From: Streptomyces solicavernae | GTDB lineage: Bacteria > Actinomycetota > Actinomycetes > Streptomycetales > Streptomycetaceae | Length of the DNA stretch: 64,000 nucleotides | Assembly (NCBI RefSeq): GCF_029968095.1 | Contig: NZ_JASCIR010000004.1 | Coordinates: 62,001-126,000 of the forward strand | Direction of reading: 5' to 3' | Translations under genes and position numbers: made by a program | Shown here: one piece after another, positions 36,099 through 44,653 of the stretch | Layout: each line of letters opens with the position of its first letter | Numbering within the stretch: position 1 is the first letter of the stretch | Notes under the pieces: model-generated | Told to the model about the DNA's origin: nothing | Seen by the model: the letters and a program-made list of their open reading frames with translations, nothing else | The model's database searches: none

Positions 36099-37400
36099 CT
36101 AACCCTCCCCGGACCCCTCGCCGGGCGCCTCCCCGGGCCCCTCCCCGGACCCCTCGCCGGGCGCCTCGCCGCGCCCTTCCCCGGGCCCCGCCCCGGGCCT
36201 GTACCCCAGGTCCGACCCCTCCGTCGCTCCCTCCGGCAGCTCCGGCGGCCGGTACGCGTCCAACGGCCGCCCACCCGGATCCGGTCGCACCGCCCCGAGC
36301 AGCGGATTCGCCGCGATCGGCGAGACCTTGACCCGCGCCCCGGGCCGCGGCGCATGCACCACCTTGCCGTCGCCCCAGTAGAGGGCGACATGCGTGGCCT
36401 CGGGGAAGTACACGACCAGATCACCGGGCCGCAGCCGCCGCAACGGCACCCGCTCCAACTGCTCCCACTGCTCCTGCGAGGTACGCGGAATCTCCACCCC
36501 CGCCCGCGCCCAGGCCCGCGAGGTGAGCCCCGAGCAGTCGAAGGCCTCCGGGCCCTCCGCGCCCCACACGTACGGCTTGCCGAGCTGCCGCACCGCGTAC
36601 CGCAGCGCCGCGGCGCCCGCCTTCGACGGGGCCCGGGTGCGGGCGGGCGAGCCGGGCGGGCCGCCGAGCGCGCCGGACCCGAGCAGGTCGCGCTGGGCGT
36701 CCGCGGTGCCCTGGTCCTCCAGGCGGCGCAGCGCGTCCAGCTGGTCGGCGGTGAGGTCGGCGAGCATCTCCTCGACGTCGCGCAGGCGCCGCCGCACCTC
36801 GTCCCGCTGCTCCTTCTGCCGTGCGGCCAGGGCGAGTTGGGCGTCCAGGGCCTTCCGGGAGCGGGCGGCCAGCGCGTCGGCCCGCTGCTCCCGGTCGACG
36901 AGCCGCCCGACCGTACGGACCCGCTGGGCCGCGAGCCGCCGCACCACGTGCTCCTGGTCGAGCGCGCGCTGCGGATCGCGGGAGAGGAGCAGCTTCAGGT
37001 ACGGGGAGAGCTCGCTCTCGCCCTGGTACTGGCGGCGCGCGAGGCGGCCGGCGGCGGTGCGGCTGTCGTGCAGGTCGGTGCGCGCCCGCTTCAGCTCGGC
37101 GGCCAGCTTCTTCGTCGCGGCTCGCTGCTTCCCGAGCTTCTCCGCCGTGGCGTTGTACGACTCGGTGGCCTGCTCGGTCCTGCGGTACAGCTTCCGGAGA
37201 TCCGTGAGGAGCCCCGCGACGGAACCTTCCCCGGACCCGGACCCGGACCCGGACCCGGACCCGGACCCGGACCCGGACCCGGACCCGGACCCGGACCCGG
37301 ACCCGGACCCGGGGGCGGCCGTGGCCTGGGGCCCACTCACCAGCCCCGCCACCACCACCGCCGCGGCGCAGACGGCCCTGCCGATGCTCTTGGCTGACAC
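36099..37400 (-). CDS. Secreted NlpC/P60 peptidoglycan endopeptidase
   Basis: A 433-residue secreted hydrolase. The signal peptide (IGRAVCAAAVVVAGLVSGPQATA) is followed by a Gly-Ser dipeptide run encoded by a hexanucleotide repeat, a coiled coil (~60-230), and an NlpC/P60 domain with catalytic Cys289 (AFDCSGL) and His337 (ATHVALYW). The tail repeats PGEGSGEG-like units. It should cleave stem peptides in the cell wall. The GTG start has GGAGGTGA upstream and is better than an in-frame ATG 15 codons earlier. Confidence 0.92.
   Translation of the reverse strand: MSAKSIGRAVCAAAVVVAGLVSGPQATAAPGSGSGSGSGSGSGSGSGSGSGSGSGSGEGSVAGLLTDLRKLYRRTEQATESYNATAEKLGKQRAATKKLAAELKRARTDLHDSRTAAGRLARRQYQGESELSPYLKLLLSRDPQRALDQEHVVRRLAAQRVRTVGRLVDREQRADALAARSRKALDAQLALAARQKEQRDEVRRRLRDVEEMLADLTADQLDALRRLEDQGTADAQRDLLGSGALGGPPGSPARTRAPSKAGAAALRYAVRQLGKPYVWGAEGPEAFDCSGLTSRAWARAGVEIPRTSQEQWEQLERVPLRRLRPGDLVVYFPEATHVALYWGDGKVVHAPRPGARVKVSPIAANPLLGAVRPDPGGRPLDAYRPPELPEGATEGSDLGYRPGAGPGEGRGEAPGEGSGEGPGEAPGEGSGEG
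37231..37312. repeat. Hexanucleotide repeat in the NlpC/P60 gene
   Basis: GGACCC (plus strand) repeats about 13 times without interruption and encodes the Gly-Ser spacer after the signal peptide. Such a run can change length by slippage in steps of six bases, keeping the frame. Confidence 0.92.
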
Positions 37401-37476
37401 GCCATCACCTCCGCGGCGAGCATGCAGCGCTGGGTGCGGGGGCACCTGGTGGGTGCGGCCCGGTGGGGGTACCGGG

Positions 37477-37839
37477 TCACTCGTCCCGGGTGGGGCGGGG
37501 CGGGCCGGGTGCGGCGCGGTTGACAGCGTCCCCCTCCCCCTCCCGACGCGAACCCCGACGCGAACCCCGACGCGAACCCCGCCCCGGCCACGGCCACTTG
37601 ACCCCGTCGGCCCCCCGCCCCTCCGGGTCGTACACGTACTTCCATCCCCGCTGGACCCCCAGCCGTCGGCTGAACCCCGCCGCCTCGCGGCGATAGACCA
37701 GCACGGTCGGGGGCCCGCCGTCCGCGTCCGGCACCGGCACCTCGTACCGCTTCGGCGGCTGACCGGTCGGGCCGAGGAGGATGGGGAGGGTGCGGCCGTC
37801 CAGGGGGCCGCCCTCGAAGGGGATGTCCTCGCTTCTCAC
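37477..37839 (-). CDS. Conserved small hypothetical protein
   Basis: A 120-residue protein beginning MRSEDIPFEGGPLDGRTLPI. The EGGPLDG motif and the WKYVYDP motif are shared by small actinobacterial and phage-associated proteins that I recognise only as uncharacterised. The C-terminal part has three GSRR units from a 12-bp repeat and is likely disordered. It follows TetR on the same strand after a 10-bp gap, so the two probably share a transcript. Confidence 0.72.
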   Translation of the reverse strand: MRSEDIPFEGGPLDGRTLPILLGPTGQPPKRYEVPVPDADGGPPTVLVYRREAAGFSRRLGVQRGWKYVYDPEGRGADGVKWPWPGRGSRRGSRRGSRREGEGDAVNRAAPGPPRPTRDE

Positions 37840-37849
37840 GCGACCAGTC

Positions 37850-38587
37850 TCACAGCAGGTGGGCCGCGTCGCTGACCACCGGCAGCACCCGCCCGGCGAG
37901 CGAGGCGGCGATGCCTCCCGACTCCTCCAGTTCGAGCGCCGCCCGCAGCACCTCGGCCGTCTGCGGGTCGGACGCGGCGGTCGCCGTCGTCACGGCGAGG
38001 AAGTGGTCGAGGAGCCAGTCCCGCAGCTCCTCGGCCGACGGCTGCTTGCCCTCGTCCAGCCAGATCAGGGACGCGGCCTCGACGGCGGAGATCCAGGTGC
38101 GCACCATCAGCTGCAGCCGCGGCCCGGGCTCCGAGACCGGCAGGTGCGACAGGATGCGTTCGGCGGCGACGGCCCGCACCTCGTCCACGATGGCGCTGGT
38201 GCTCGACGTGGAGACGACGCTGCCGCCCTGGAGCAGTGCGCTGAACCCGGTGTCGTGCTCGTCGACGAACCTGAGGTACCGGGTCAGGGCGCGGGCGAGG
38301 CGGGCGGTGAGGGGGCCGTGCGGCGGCTCGTCGAAGCACTGCTCAAGGGCGTCGGCAGCGGTGCGCAGGGCGGCCTCGTACAACTGCTGTTTGCCGCCGG
38401 GGAAGTACCGGTAGACCAGCGGCCGGGAGACGCCCGCCGCCTCGGCGACGTCGTCCAGGGAGACCTCCTCCGGCGCGCGGTGCGCGAAGAGAGACAGGGC
38501 GGCGTCGAGGAGCTGGCTGCGCCGCTCCTCGACGCTGAGCCGTCGGTAGGCGGGGGTCGTTGCGCGCGGGGTGGCTGCCGGGGACAT
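37850..38587 (-). CDS. TetR family transcriptional regulator
   Basis: A 245-residue regulator. The TetR helix-turn-helix is at ~18-65 (RRSQLLDAALSLFAH ... SLDDVAEAAGVSRPLVYRYFPGGKQQLYEAAL). The C-terminal domain (ILSHLPVSEPGPRLQLMVRTWISAVEAASLIWLD) resembles regulators of lipid or ferritin-like desaturase genes. The start at MSPAATPRATT is chosen because longer frames lack similarity. It is divergent from the broken ferritin-like gene, its likely former target. Confidence 0.9.
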   Translation of the reverse strand: MSPAATPRATTPAYRRLSVEERRSQLLDAALSLFAHRAPEEVSLDDVAEAAGVSRPLVYRYFPGGKQQLYEAALRTAADALEQCFDEPPHGPLTARLARALTRYLRFVDEHDTGFSALLQGGSVVSTSSTSAIVDEVRAVAAERILSHLPVSEPGPRLQLMVRTWISAVEAASLIWLDEGKQPSAEELRDWLLDHFLAVTTATAASDPQTAEVLRAALELEESGGIAASLAGRVLPVVSDAAHLL

Positions 38588-38831
38588 GCCCGCAGCGTAT
38601 CGGCACCACGCGGCACCCGACCCACGGGTTGTGCGCACCGCTTTCGCAGTACGTCCACATCCGGACGGCCCGGACGGCCCGGACGGCCCGGGCGTGCGGC
38701 CGCACCCGCCCCTGATCCGGGACGGTGCGCCTTGTTGACCCGGTGTCTCATACGTGTGAGCCTGCCGATGAGCCTCAACGGCCCTGTCCCGTACGGCAGT
38801 TCGCGAGTCCGAGAAGCGAAGGAGGCGTCGG

Positions 38832-39140
38832 GTGTCGACGCAGGAGCTCTACGCAAAAGACCCGGGCGAGCCGGTCTGGCAGGTCCCGGCGACCGGTTCG
38901 GCCCGTTTCACCTGGGAGTACGACAACGGCCGCGACCGCCTCCTCGCCCTCTACCAGAAGGGCAAGGACAAGCAGTGGGACGGCGCGAAGCGGATCGACT
39001 GGGACCTGGAGGTCGACCCGTACAACCCGCTCGGCACCCCCGACGAGGCGCTGACGCTGCACGGCACCCGGCACTGGTCGAAGATGACCGAGAAGGACAA
39101 GGGCGAGCTGCGCCGGCACTACGCGGGCTGGCAGTTCAGC
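38832..39140 (+). pseudogene. Ferritin-like (diiron) protein, 5' fragment interrupted by an IS element
   Basis: The first 103 codons, with GTG start and AAGGAGG ribosome site, match a conserved Streptomyces ferritin-like protein of about 370 residues that begins MSTQELYAKDPGEPVWQVP. Similarity stops after HYAGWQFS. The sequence that should follow (QFLHGEQGAMVCAARIVESV) is found at 40636, beyond a tnpB element. The frame now reads into the element and stops at 39341, giving a 169-residue chimera without the diiron ligands. Confidence 0.85.
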
Positions 39141-39337
39141 TGGGATCTTGCGAGGAACCCCGGTCGTTTATGGCCGGCCGCGGACCAGGAGGCGGTCGGT
39201 GAACACGCCGCCCAGGGCCTTGGACGTGAAGGCCAAGTGTGTGCGACGGCCGTGGACGCCACTGCGTCCACTGCGCATGTCGGGGTTTGGTCCCCATTCC
39301 GGGGACATGGGTTGATCGCGGGCGTTAGCCTGGCGGT

Positions 39338-40619
39338 GTGAAGCTGGTGGTGCAGGTCAGACTTGAGCCAACGCCCTTGCAGGCAGCGGCACTTAAGGCG
39401 ACTCTCACTGCCTGCAACGAGGCGGCCAGCTGGGTCAGCGGTGTGGCGTTCGACAGGGATGTGAAGCGGAACTTCACACTGCGCGAGTACACCTACGACG
39501 AGATCAAGGCCCGGTGGAACCTCGGCGCGCAGGCCGCCCAGCACGTCATCAAGAAAACCTGTGACGCGTACGCGACCCTCAAGGCCAACCTGAAGGCGGG
39601 CAACCTCGGCCGGCCCGGGTCCAGGCGCCACACGAGGGCGACCGGGAAGCCGATCGTCTTCCGCTCGGAGTCGGCGCAGCCTTACGACGACCGGATGCTG
39701 TCCTGGCAGATGGACGAACGCCGCATCTCGATCTGGACCGTGCACGGGCGGATCAAGAACGTGGCGTTCACCGGCGCCGCCGGGCAGCTGGCCACCCTGG
39801 CGCAGTACCGCAGGGGCGAGTCCGACCTGCTGTACCGGGACGGGATGTGGTTCCTGCTGGCCACCTGCGAGGTCCCCGAACAGCCGCTGAACACCGCGGT
39901 GGACGACTTCCTCGGCATCGACCTGGGCATCGTGAACATCGCCACGACGTCGGACGGCGAGATCATGGCCGGGCGCAAGGTCAACCGTATGCGGGCGCGG
40001 GAACGCACTCTGCGTTCGAAGCTGCAGAAGAAGAACACCCCGTCGGCCCGACGCCGTTTGAACAAGCGGCGGCGCAAGGAGCAGCGGCGGGTGCGGGACA
40101 TCAACCACAAGATTGCCAAGCATGTGGTGGCCGAGGCAGAACGCACCGGACGCGGTATCGCCCTGGAAGACCTGGGCGGGATCCGTGAGCGGGTACGGCT
40201 TCGCAAGCCCATGGGGGTACCTCCCTGCTCGAACGAAGTTGAGAGCTTGGGGGAGGGCCACCCTGCATTCCTGGGCGTTCGCCCAGCTCGGCGACTTCAT
40301 CACGTACAAGGCTCGCCGTGCGGGCGTGCCGGTGGTGCATGTCGAGGCGGCGTACACCTCCCGCACGTGCGCCGAGTGCGGGCACATCGACAGGGCGAAC
40401 CGGGCCTCGCAGGCCCGGTTCGTGTGCCGGTCCTGCGGATTCGTTGATCACGCAGACCGGAACAGCTCCCGCAACATTCGTGCGCGTGCGTGCGCGGTGT
40501 GGCGGCGACGCGGGGTCGAGTCAACGGCCCCTGTCCCACGCCCGAGACCCGGGCACGGGACTGGACGCAAGCGCACCGCCACAGCCAGTGGCGCCCGCTC
40601 TGCAAGCCCCTCGCTTTAG
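39338..40619 (+). pseudogene. tnpB: tnpB RNA-guided nuclease gene, frameshifted by a short palindromic insertion
   Basis: The GTG start is probably leaderless (TAGCCT at 39326-39331). The N-terminal frame (to ~40210) encodes the OrfB helix-turn-helix and the first RuvC Asp (GIDLGIVNIATTS) and Glu (IALEDLGGI). At 40211 a ~47-bp palindrome enters, and the rest continues in another frame: TLHSWAFAQLGDFITYKARR, the zinc-finger CAECGH...CRSCGF, and the last RuvC Asp in DHADRNSSRNI. All catalytic residues survive but on two frames, so no full TnpB can be made without frameshifting. Confidence 0.88.
40211..40257. repeat. Short palindromic element inserted in tnpB
   Basis: The segment starts ATGGGGGTACCTCCC, has the core GCTCGAACGAAGTTGAGAGC, and ends TTGGGGGAGGG. 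The arms CCTCCC/GGGGGAGG and GCTC/GAGC fold back on each other. I recall this sequence type as a dispersed small repeat in Streptomyces genomes. It carries no gene and causes the tnpB frame change. Confidence 0.7.
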
Positions 40620-40626
40620 CGAGGGG
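40607..40626 (+). ncRNA. Right-end hairpin of the IS element, likely 3' part of an omega/reRNA
   Basis: CCCCTCGC-TTTA-GCGAGGGG is a perfect 8-bp stem that contains the tnpB stop codon and lies 9 bases before the host junction. In IS605-type elements the tnpB 3' end and right end make the guide RNA scaffold, and the flanking host bases are the guide. Whether it is still transcribed is unknown. Confidence 0.5.
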
Positions 40627-40635
40627 TCGTTGACC

Positions 40636-41097
40636 CAGTTCCTGCACGGCGAGCAGGGCGCGATGGTGTGCGCGGCCCGCATCGTGGAGTCGGTGCTGGC
40701 CCAGGCGCCGGACGCCTACGACGTCGACCGAGAGTTCAGCGTCAAACTGAACGACCGCAACAGGCCGGAGCCGGATGTGTCGGTCATCCACGCCGAAGCC
40801 GCCACGGGCCCGGAACAGACCTGGTACCGCCCCGAAGACGTCCTCCTCGCCGTGGAAGTCGTCTCCAAGGACTCCGAGGACCGCGACCGTGAAGTGAAGC
40901 CCCGCAAGTACGCGGAGGCGGGCATCCCGCACTACTGGCGCGTCGAGGAGAACGGCGGGCAGCCTGTGGTCTACGTCTACGAACTGGACCCGGCCACGCG
41001 TACGTACGCGCCGACCGGCATCTTCCACGACCGCATCGCGCTCAAAGTCCCCTTCGCCATCGACATCGACCTCACCGCGGTCGACCGCCGTCGTTAG
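40636..41097 (+). pseudogene. Chimeric remnant: ferritin-like fragment fused in frame to 3' part of a Uma2-type gene
   Basis: The first ~20 codons (QFLHGEQGAMVCAARIVESV) continue the broken ferritin-like gene. From LAQAPDAYDVDREF on, the protein is the C-terminal ~130 residues of a Uma2-like restriction-endonuclease-fold protein, with the active-site pattern PEPDVSV ... VLLAVEVVS ... EVKPRKYAEAGIPHYW. The normal N-terminal ~50 residues are missing. A TTG at 40630 behind GAGGGG could start a 155-residue chimera. The join implies a deletion that removed the ferritin 3' end and the Uma2 5' end. Confidence 0.82.
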
Positions 41098-41555
41098 GAC
41101 TCCTCCGGCGGGAACGAAGTCCGCAGCGTGAACGCGTACGGCGTCGGACCCTCCGCGCGGAGGCGGAGCAGTCGCTGTTCCGCCTCCCTGACCGTCGGCC
41201 GGTGCCCCGCGGGCACCCACCACAGGGCCGTCACGGCCGCCTCGACCTGCTCGAACCACTCGCGCCGCCGGGCCAGCAACTCGCGGTGCCGCCCCTGGTA
41301 CATGAAGGCCGTGAGCGCGTCCGGGTTCCGCCACACCGACATGTTGACGATCAGCCAGGAGTCCCCGAACACCGGCACGTCCGTCGCGTTGCCCGACTCG
41401 CTCTGCAGCCGCCACACGAACCCCTCCGCCGCGTCCGCGACCGCGTTCACGGGGTCGAGCGCGTCCACGAAGCCCTTCAACTCCGGTGAGTCCAACGGGT
41501 ACTTGAGGCGGGCGATGTTGACCTGGGCGAGTTCGTACGCGGAGTCAGTGGCCAT
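41094..41555 (-). CDS. DUF3291 domain protein
   Basis: A 153-residue protein of the DUF3291 family, with the typical YELAQVNIARLKYPLDSPELKGFVDAL start and the central DSWLIVNMSVWRNPDALTAFMYQ segment; the fold resembles antibiotic-biosynthesis monooxygenases (dimeric ferredoxin-like). The substrate is unknown. Its TAA stop overlaps the stop of the convergent Uma2 remnant by three bases. Confidence 0.85.
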   Translation of the reverse strand: MATDSAYELAQVNIARLKYPLDSPELKGFVDALDPVNAVADAAEGFVWRLQSESGNATDVPVFGDSWLIVNMSVWRNPDALTAFMYQGRHRELLARRREWFEQVEAAVTALWWVPAGHRPTVREAEQRLLRLRAEGPTPYAFTLRTSFPPEES

Positions 41556-41598
41556 GAGCGCACCCTAGGCAGACCCCGCCCCGGCCCCCACCCCCGTC

Positions 41599-43056
41599 TC
41601 ACAACGCGAGCGCCGCCTTCATCACGGCCCGCGCGATCGGCGCCGCGCTGCCGCCGCCGCTGATGTCGTCCCGGTCCGCCGCCGCGTCCTCCACGACCAC
41701 CGCGACCGCGACCCCGGGCCGCGGCTCGCCCTCGGCCTGCGCCCAGGAGATGAACCAGGCGTACGGCAGGCCCGCGTTGCCGATGCCGTGCTGGGCGGTG
41801 CCGGTCTTGCCGCCGACGACCGCGCCCTCGATGGCCGCGTTGGACCCGGTGCCCTCCTCGACCACGCCGACCATCAGCTCCCGAAGGAGCGAGGCCGTGC
41901 CCGGGTTGAAGGTCTGGCGCAGCGACGTGGGCTGCGTGGTGGACAGGACACGGCCAAAGGCGTCCGTCGTACGGTCCACCAGGTGCGGTGACTTGAGGTC
42001 CCCGTTGTTGGCCACGGCCGCGGCGACCATCGCCATCTGCAGCGGCGTCGCCGTCGTGTCGTACTGCCCGATCGCGGAGAGCGCGACGCTCGACGGCTCC
42101 ATCTCCCGGTTGACGTTGCTCTGCGCGACCCGCGCCGGGATGCGCAGCCCCGCGTCGTTGAAGCCGAACCGCTCCGCCGTCTCGACCAGACCGTCCAGGC
42201 CGACCTGCGTGCCCAGGTTGGCGAAGACCGTGTTGCAGGACCACTCGAAGGCGTACCGGAGCGAGGCGTTCTTGCAGCCCTCGACCTCATTGGTGAGCTT
42301 GGTGGCGGTGCCGGGCAGCGTGTACGGGTCGGGGGAGCGGGTCCTGGCGTCCAGGTCGGTGACGACGCCCGCGTCCAGGGCGGCGGCCGCGGTCACCACC
42401 TTGAACGCCGAACCGGGCGGATAGGTCTGCCGGATGGCCCGGTTGAGCATCGGCTTGCTCGCCGCGTTGTTCAGGGTGGTCCAGTGCTGCGCCTCCGAGA
42501 CCCCGTTGCCGGAGAGCAGTTCCGGGTCGTACGACGGGGTGGAGACCAGGGCCAGGATCCGTCCCGTCGTCGGGTCGAGGGCGGCCACCGCGCCCTGCTT
42601 GTCGCCGAGCGCGTCGTACGCGGCCCGCTGCACGGACGGCGCGATCGTGGTGTGCACCGCCCCGCCCGCGCGCCGGGTCCGCGTCACCTCGTCCACGATC
42701 GGGAACGGCGCGAGCCGCGGGTCGGTGCCGGAGAGCAGCGGGTCGGCGGCGTCCTCCAGGAGGGTGGTGCCGTAGGTCTGCGAGGCGTAGCCGGTCACCG
42801 GCGCGTACAGCGGGCCGTTCTTGTACGTCCGTTCGTAGCGCAGCTGCTCGCCGGTGTCGACGGAGCCGGTGATCGGCCGCCCGTCGACGTAGATGTCGCC
42901 GCGCTCCTGGCTGTAGCGGGCGATGCTCTGGCGGCGGTTGGCCGGGTTGGCGTCGTACGACTCGGCCTCGATGACCTGGATGCGGGTGGCGTTCAGGGCG
43001 AGGGCGAGCATCAGGAGCAGGCAGAACGCGGCGGCGCGGCGGATGTGACGGGTCAA
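41599..43056 (-). CDS. Penicillin-binding protein 2-type transpeptidase
   Basis: A 485-residue class B penicillin-binding protein with one N-terminal membrane anchor (~6-24). Its transpeptidase has all three motifs: Ser216-x-x-Lys219 (PPGSAFKVV), SCN at 273-275 and KTG at 417-419. It crosslinks peptidoglycan outside the membrane. It begins with TTG three bases after the FtsW/RodA stop, so the pair is co-translated and likely forms a glycosyltransferase/transpeptidase complex for growth or development rather than the main division pair. Confidence 0.93.
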   Translation of the reverse strand: MTRHIRRAAAFCLLLMLALALNATRIQVIEAESYDANPANRRQSIARYSQERGDIYVDGRPITGSVDTGEQLRYERTYKNGPLYAPVTGYASQTYGTTLLEDAADPLLSGTDPRLAPFPIVDEVTRTRRAGGAVHTTIAPSVQRAAYDALGDKQGAVAALDPTTGRILALVSTPSYDPELLSGNGVSEAQHWTTLNNAASKPMLNRAIRQTYPPGSAFKVVTAAAALDAGVVTDLDARTRSPDPYTLPGTATKLTNEVEGCKNASLRYAFEWSCNTVFANLGTQVGLDGLVETAERFGFNDAGLRIPARVAQSNVNREMEPSSVALSAIGQYDTTATPLQMAMVAAAVANNGDLKSPHLVDRTTDAFGRVLSTTQPTSLRQTFNPGTASLLRELMVGVVEEGTGSNAAIEGAVVGGKTGTAQHGIGNAGLPYAWFISWAQAEGEPRPGVAVAVVVEDAAADRDDISGGGSAAPIARAVMKAALAL

Positions 43057-43059
43057 ACC

Positions 43060-44454
43060 TCAGTCCTCTTCGTCGAGTGCGAGTGGGTCGTACGCGTCCG
43101 GCGGCTGGGAGCGGGCGTAGGAGCTGAGGCGGACGAGCAGCGCGACGATGATCCAGTTGGTGACGACGGACGAGCCGCCCTGCGCGAGGAACGGCATCGC
43201 CATTCCGGTGAGCGGGATGAGCCCGGTGACGCCGCCCGCGATCACGAAGACCTGAAGGGCCAGGATCGAGGCGAGCCCGATCGCGAGCAGCCGCCCGAAC
43301 GGGTCGCGCAGGGCGAGCCCCGCCCTGCAGCCGCGGGCGACGAGCACCGCGTAGAGCAGGAAGATCGCGCAGAGTCCGGTCAGGCCCAGCTCCTCGCCGG
43401 CCGTGGCGAGGATGAAGTCGGACTTCGCGGCGAAGCCGATCAGGATGGAGTGGCCCTGCCCGAGCCCGGTGCCGAGCAGCCCGCCGGCCGCGAACGCGAA
43501 GAGGGACTGGGCGAGTTGGTTCGGCCCGCGGCCCTCCTCGATGGTGGCGAAGGGGTGCAGCCAGTCCTGGACGCGGCTGTGCACATGCGGTTCCAGCGAG
43601 CCGACGGCGAACGCCCCGACGCAGGCGAGCAGCAGCCCCACCGCGATCCACCCGGTCCGACCGGTGGCCACGTAAAGCAGCACCACGAAGATCCCGAAGA
43701 ACAGCAGCGAGGTCCCGAGGTCCCGCTCCAGGACCAGCACGCCCACGCTGAGCAGCCAGATGGCGACGATCGGCCCGAGCACCCGCCCGGTGGGGAACTG
43801 CAGCCTCCACACCCGCCTGCCCGCGTACGCGAGCGCCGTGCGGTTGGCCGCCAGGTACGCGGCGAAGAACACCGCGAGCAGGATCTTCGCGAACTCGGCG
43901 GGCTGCAGCGAGAATCCGGCGATCCGCACCCAGATCCGGGCGCCGTTGACCGCCGGGAAGAACACCGGCGAGACGAGCAGGGCGAGCGCGGCGGCGACGG
44001 ACAGATACGCGTACCGCTGCAGCCACCGGTGGTCGCGCAGCACCAGCACCACCACCATGAACAGCGCCACCCCGGCCGTGGACCAGGTGAGTTGGGCCAG
44101 GGCGGCCTGGTCGTCGGGGGTCTCCTGGTCGAGCCGGTAGATGAGGACCAGGCCCAGGCCGTTGAGCAGGACGGCGATCGGAAGGAGCAGCGGATCGGCG
44201 TACGGGGCGCGCAGCCGCACCGCCACATGGGCGAGCAGCGCGAGCGCCCCGAGGCCGAGCGCGTAGTCGGTGACGTTGCCCGGGACGGTGCCGTACTGGG
44301 CGAGGCCGACGTTCAGGTAGCCGAGCACGCACAGGCCGACCGCGAGGACGAGCAGCGCGAGTTCGGTGCCGCGCCGCTTGGCGACCGGGACCACTGGAAC
44401 GGACGTATCCACCCTGTCTGTCACATCAGCGGTTCTTCCGGTTCTTCCGGTCAT
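43060..44454 (-). CDS. FtsW/RodA/SpoVE (SEDS) family glycosyltransferase
   Basis: A 464-residue protein with about ten membrane helices and SEDS motifs ARIWVRIAGFSLQPAEFAKI and GNGLG-like TGLGQGHSILIGFAAKSDFILATAGEELG. SEDS proteins polymerise lipid II with a partner class B PBP, here the adjacent gene. The ATG at 44454 has no ribosome site but a TAACTT box eight bases upstream could give a leaderless message; a GTG ten codons later, behind GGAAG, is the alternative. Confidence 0.92.
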   Translation of the reverse strand: MTGRTGRTADVTDRVDTSVPVVPVAKRRGTELALLVLAVGLCVLGYLNVGLAQYGTVPGNVTDYALGLGALALLAHVAVRLRAPYADPLLLPIAVLLNGLGLVLIYRLDQETPDDQAALAQLTWSTAGVALFMVVVLVLRDHRWLQRYAYLSVAAALALLVSPVFFPAVNGARIWVRIAGFSLQPAEFAKILLAVFFAAYLAANRTALAYAGRRVWRLQFPTGRVLGPIVAIWLLSVGVLVLERDLGTSLLFFGIFVVLLYVATGRTGWIAVGLLLACVGAFAVGSLEPHVHSRVQDWLHPFATIEEGRGPNQLAQSLFAFAAGGLLGTGLGQGHSILIGFAAKSDFILATAGEELGLTGLCAIFLLYAVLVARGCRAGLALRDPFGRLLAIGLASILALQVFVIAGGVTGLIPLTGMAMPFLAQGGSSVVTNWIIVALLVRLSSYARSQPPDAYDPLALDEED

Positions 44455-44534
44455 GCGGGGCAAGTTAGCAAGCGGGCGGGGGGATTCCTGGTACGTCGGT
44501 CGGGAACGCTGTCCTTTCCCGGCCCGCCCGCCTC

Positions 44535-44592
44535 GCCCCTTCCCGAAACCCTTCCCGAACCCCTCCCCGAACCCTTCCCCGAACCCCTCCCC
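44535..44592. repeat. 12-bp degenerate tandem repeats upstream of the FtsW/RodA gene
   Basis: The plus strand reads CCTTCCCGAACC-type units five times in succession. The array is in the 200-bp divergent gap between the SEDS and NERD genes, and is probably non-coding. Confidence 0.75.
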
Positions 44593-44653
44593 ACCGCCCC
44601 CTTGTTGCCCGTCCGTCCCACACCTGTTCCCATGGTCGTGGGGGTGAGGCGAC

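Larger units (their letters stand above)
39141..40635 (+). mobile_element. IS200/IS605-type (IS1341-like) element carrying only tnpB
   Basis: The ends are set by the broken ferritin-like frame: host sequence stops after CAGTTCAGC at 39140 and resumes with CAGTTCCTGC at 40636. There is no target-site duplication, as expected for this family. Hairpins near the left (GGACGCCACTGCGTCC) and right (40607-40626) ends replace terminal inverted repeats. No tnpA is present. About 1495 bp. Confidence 0.8.

Noticed and set aside
37091-37312. CRISPR-like regular repeats
   Set aside because: The units are 6 bp with no spacers and encode a Gly-Ser linker.
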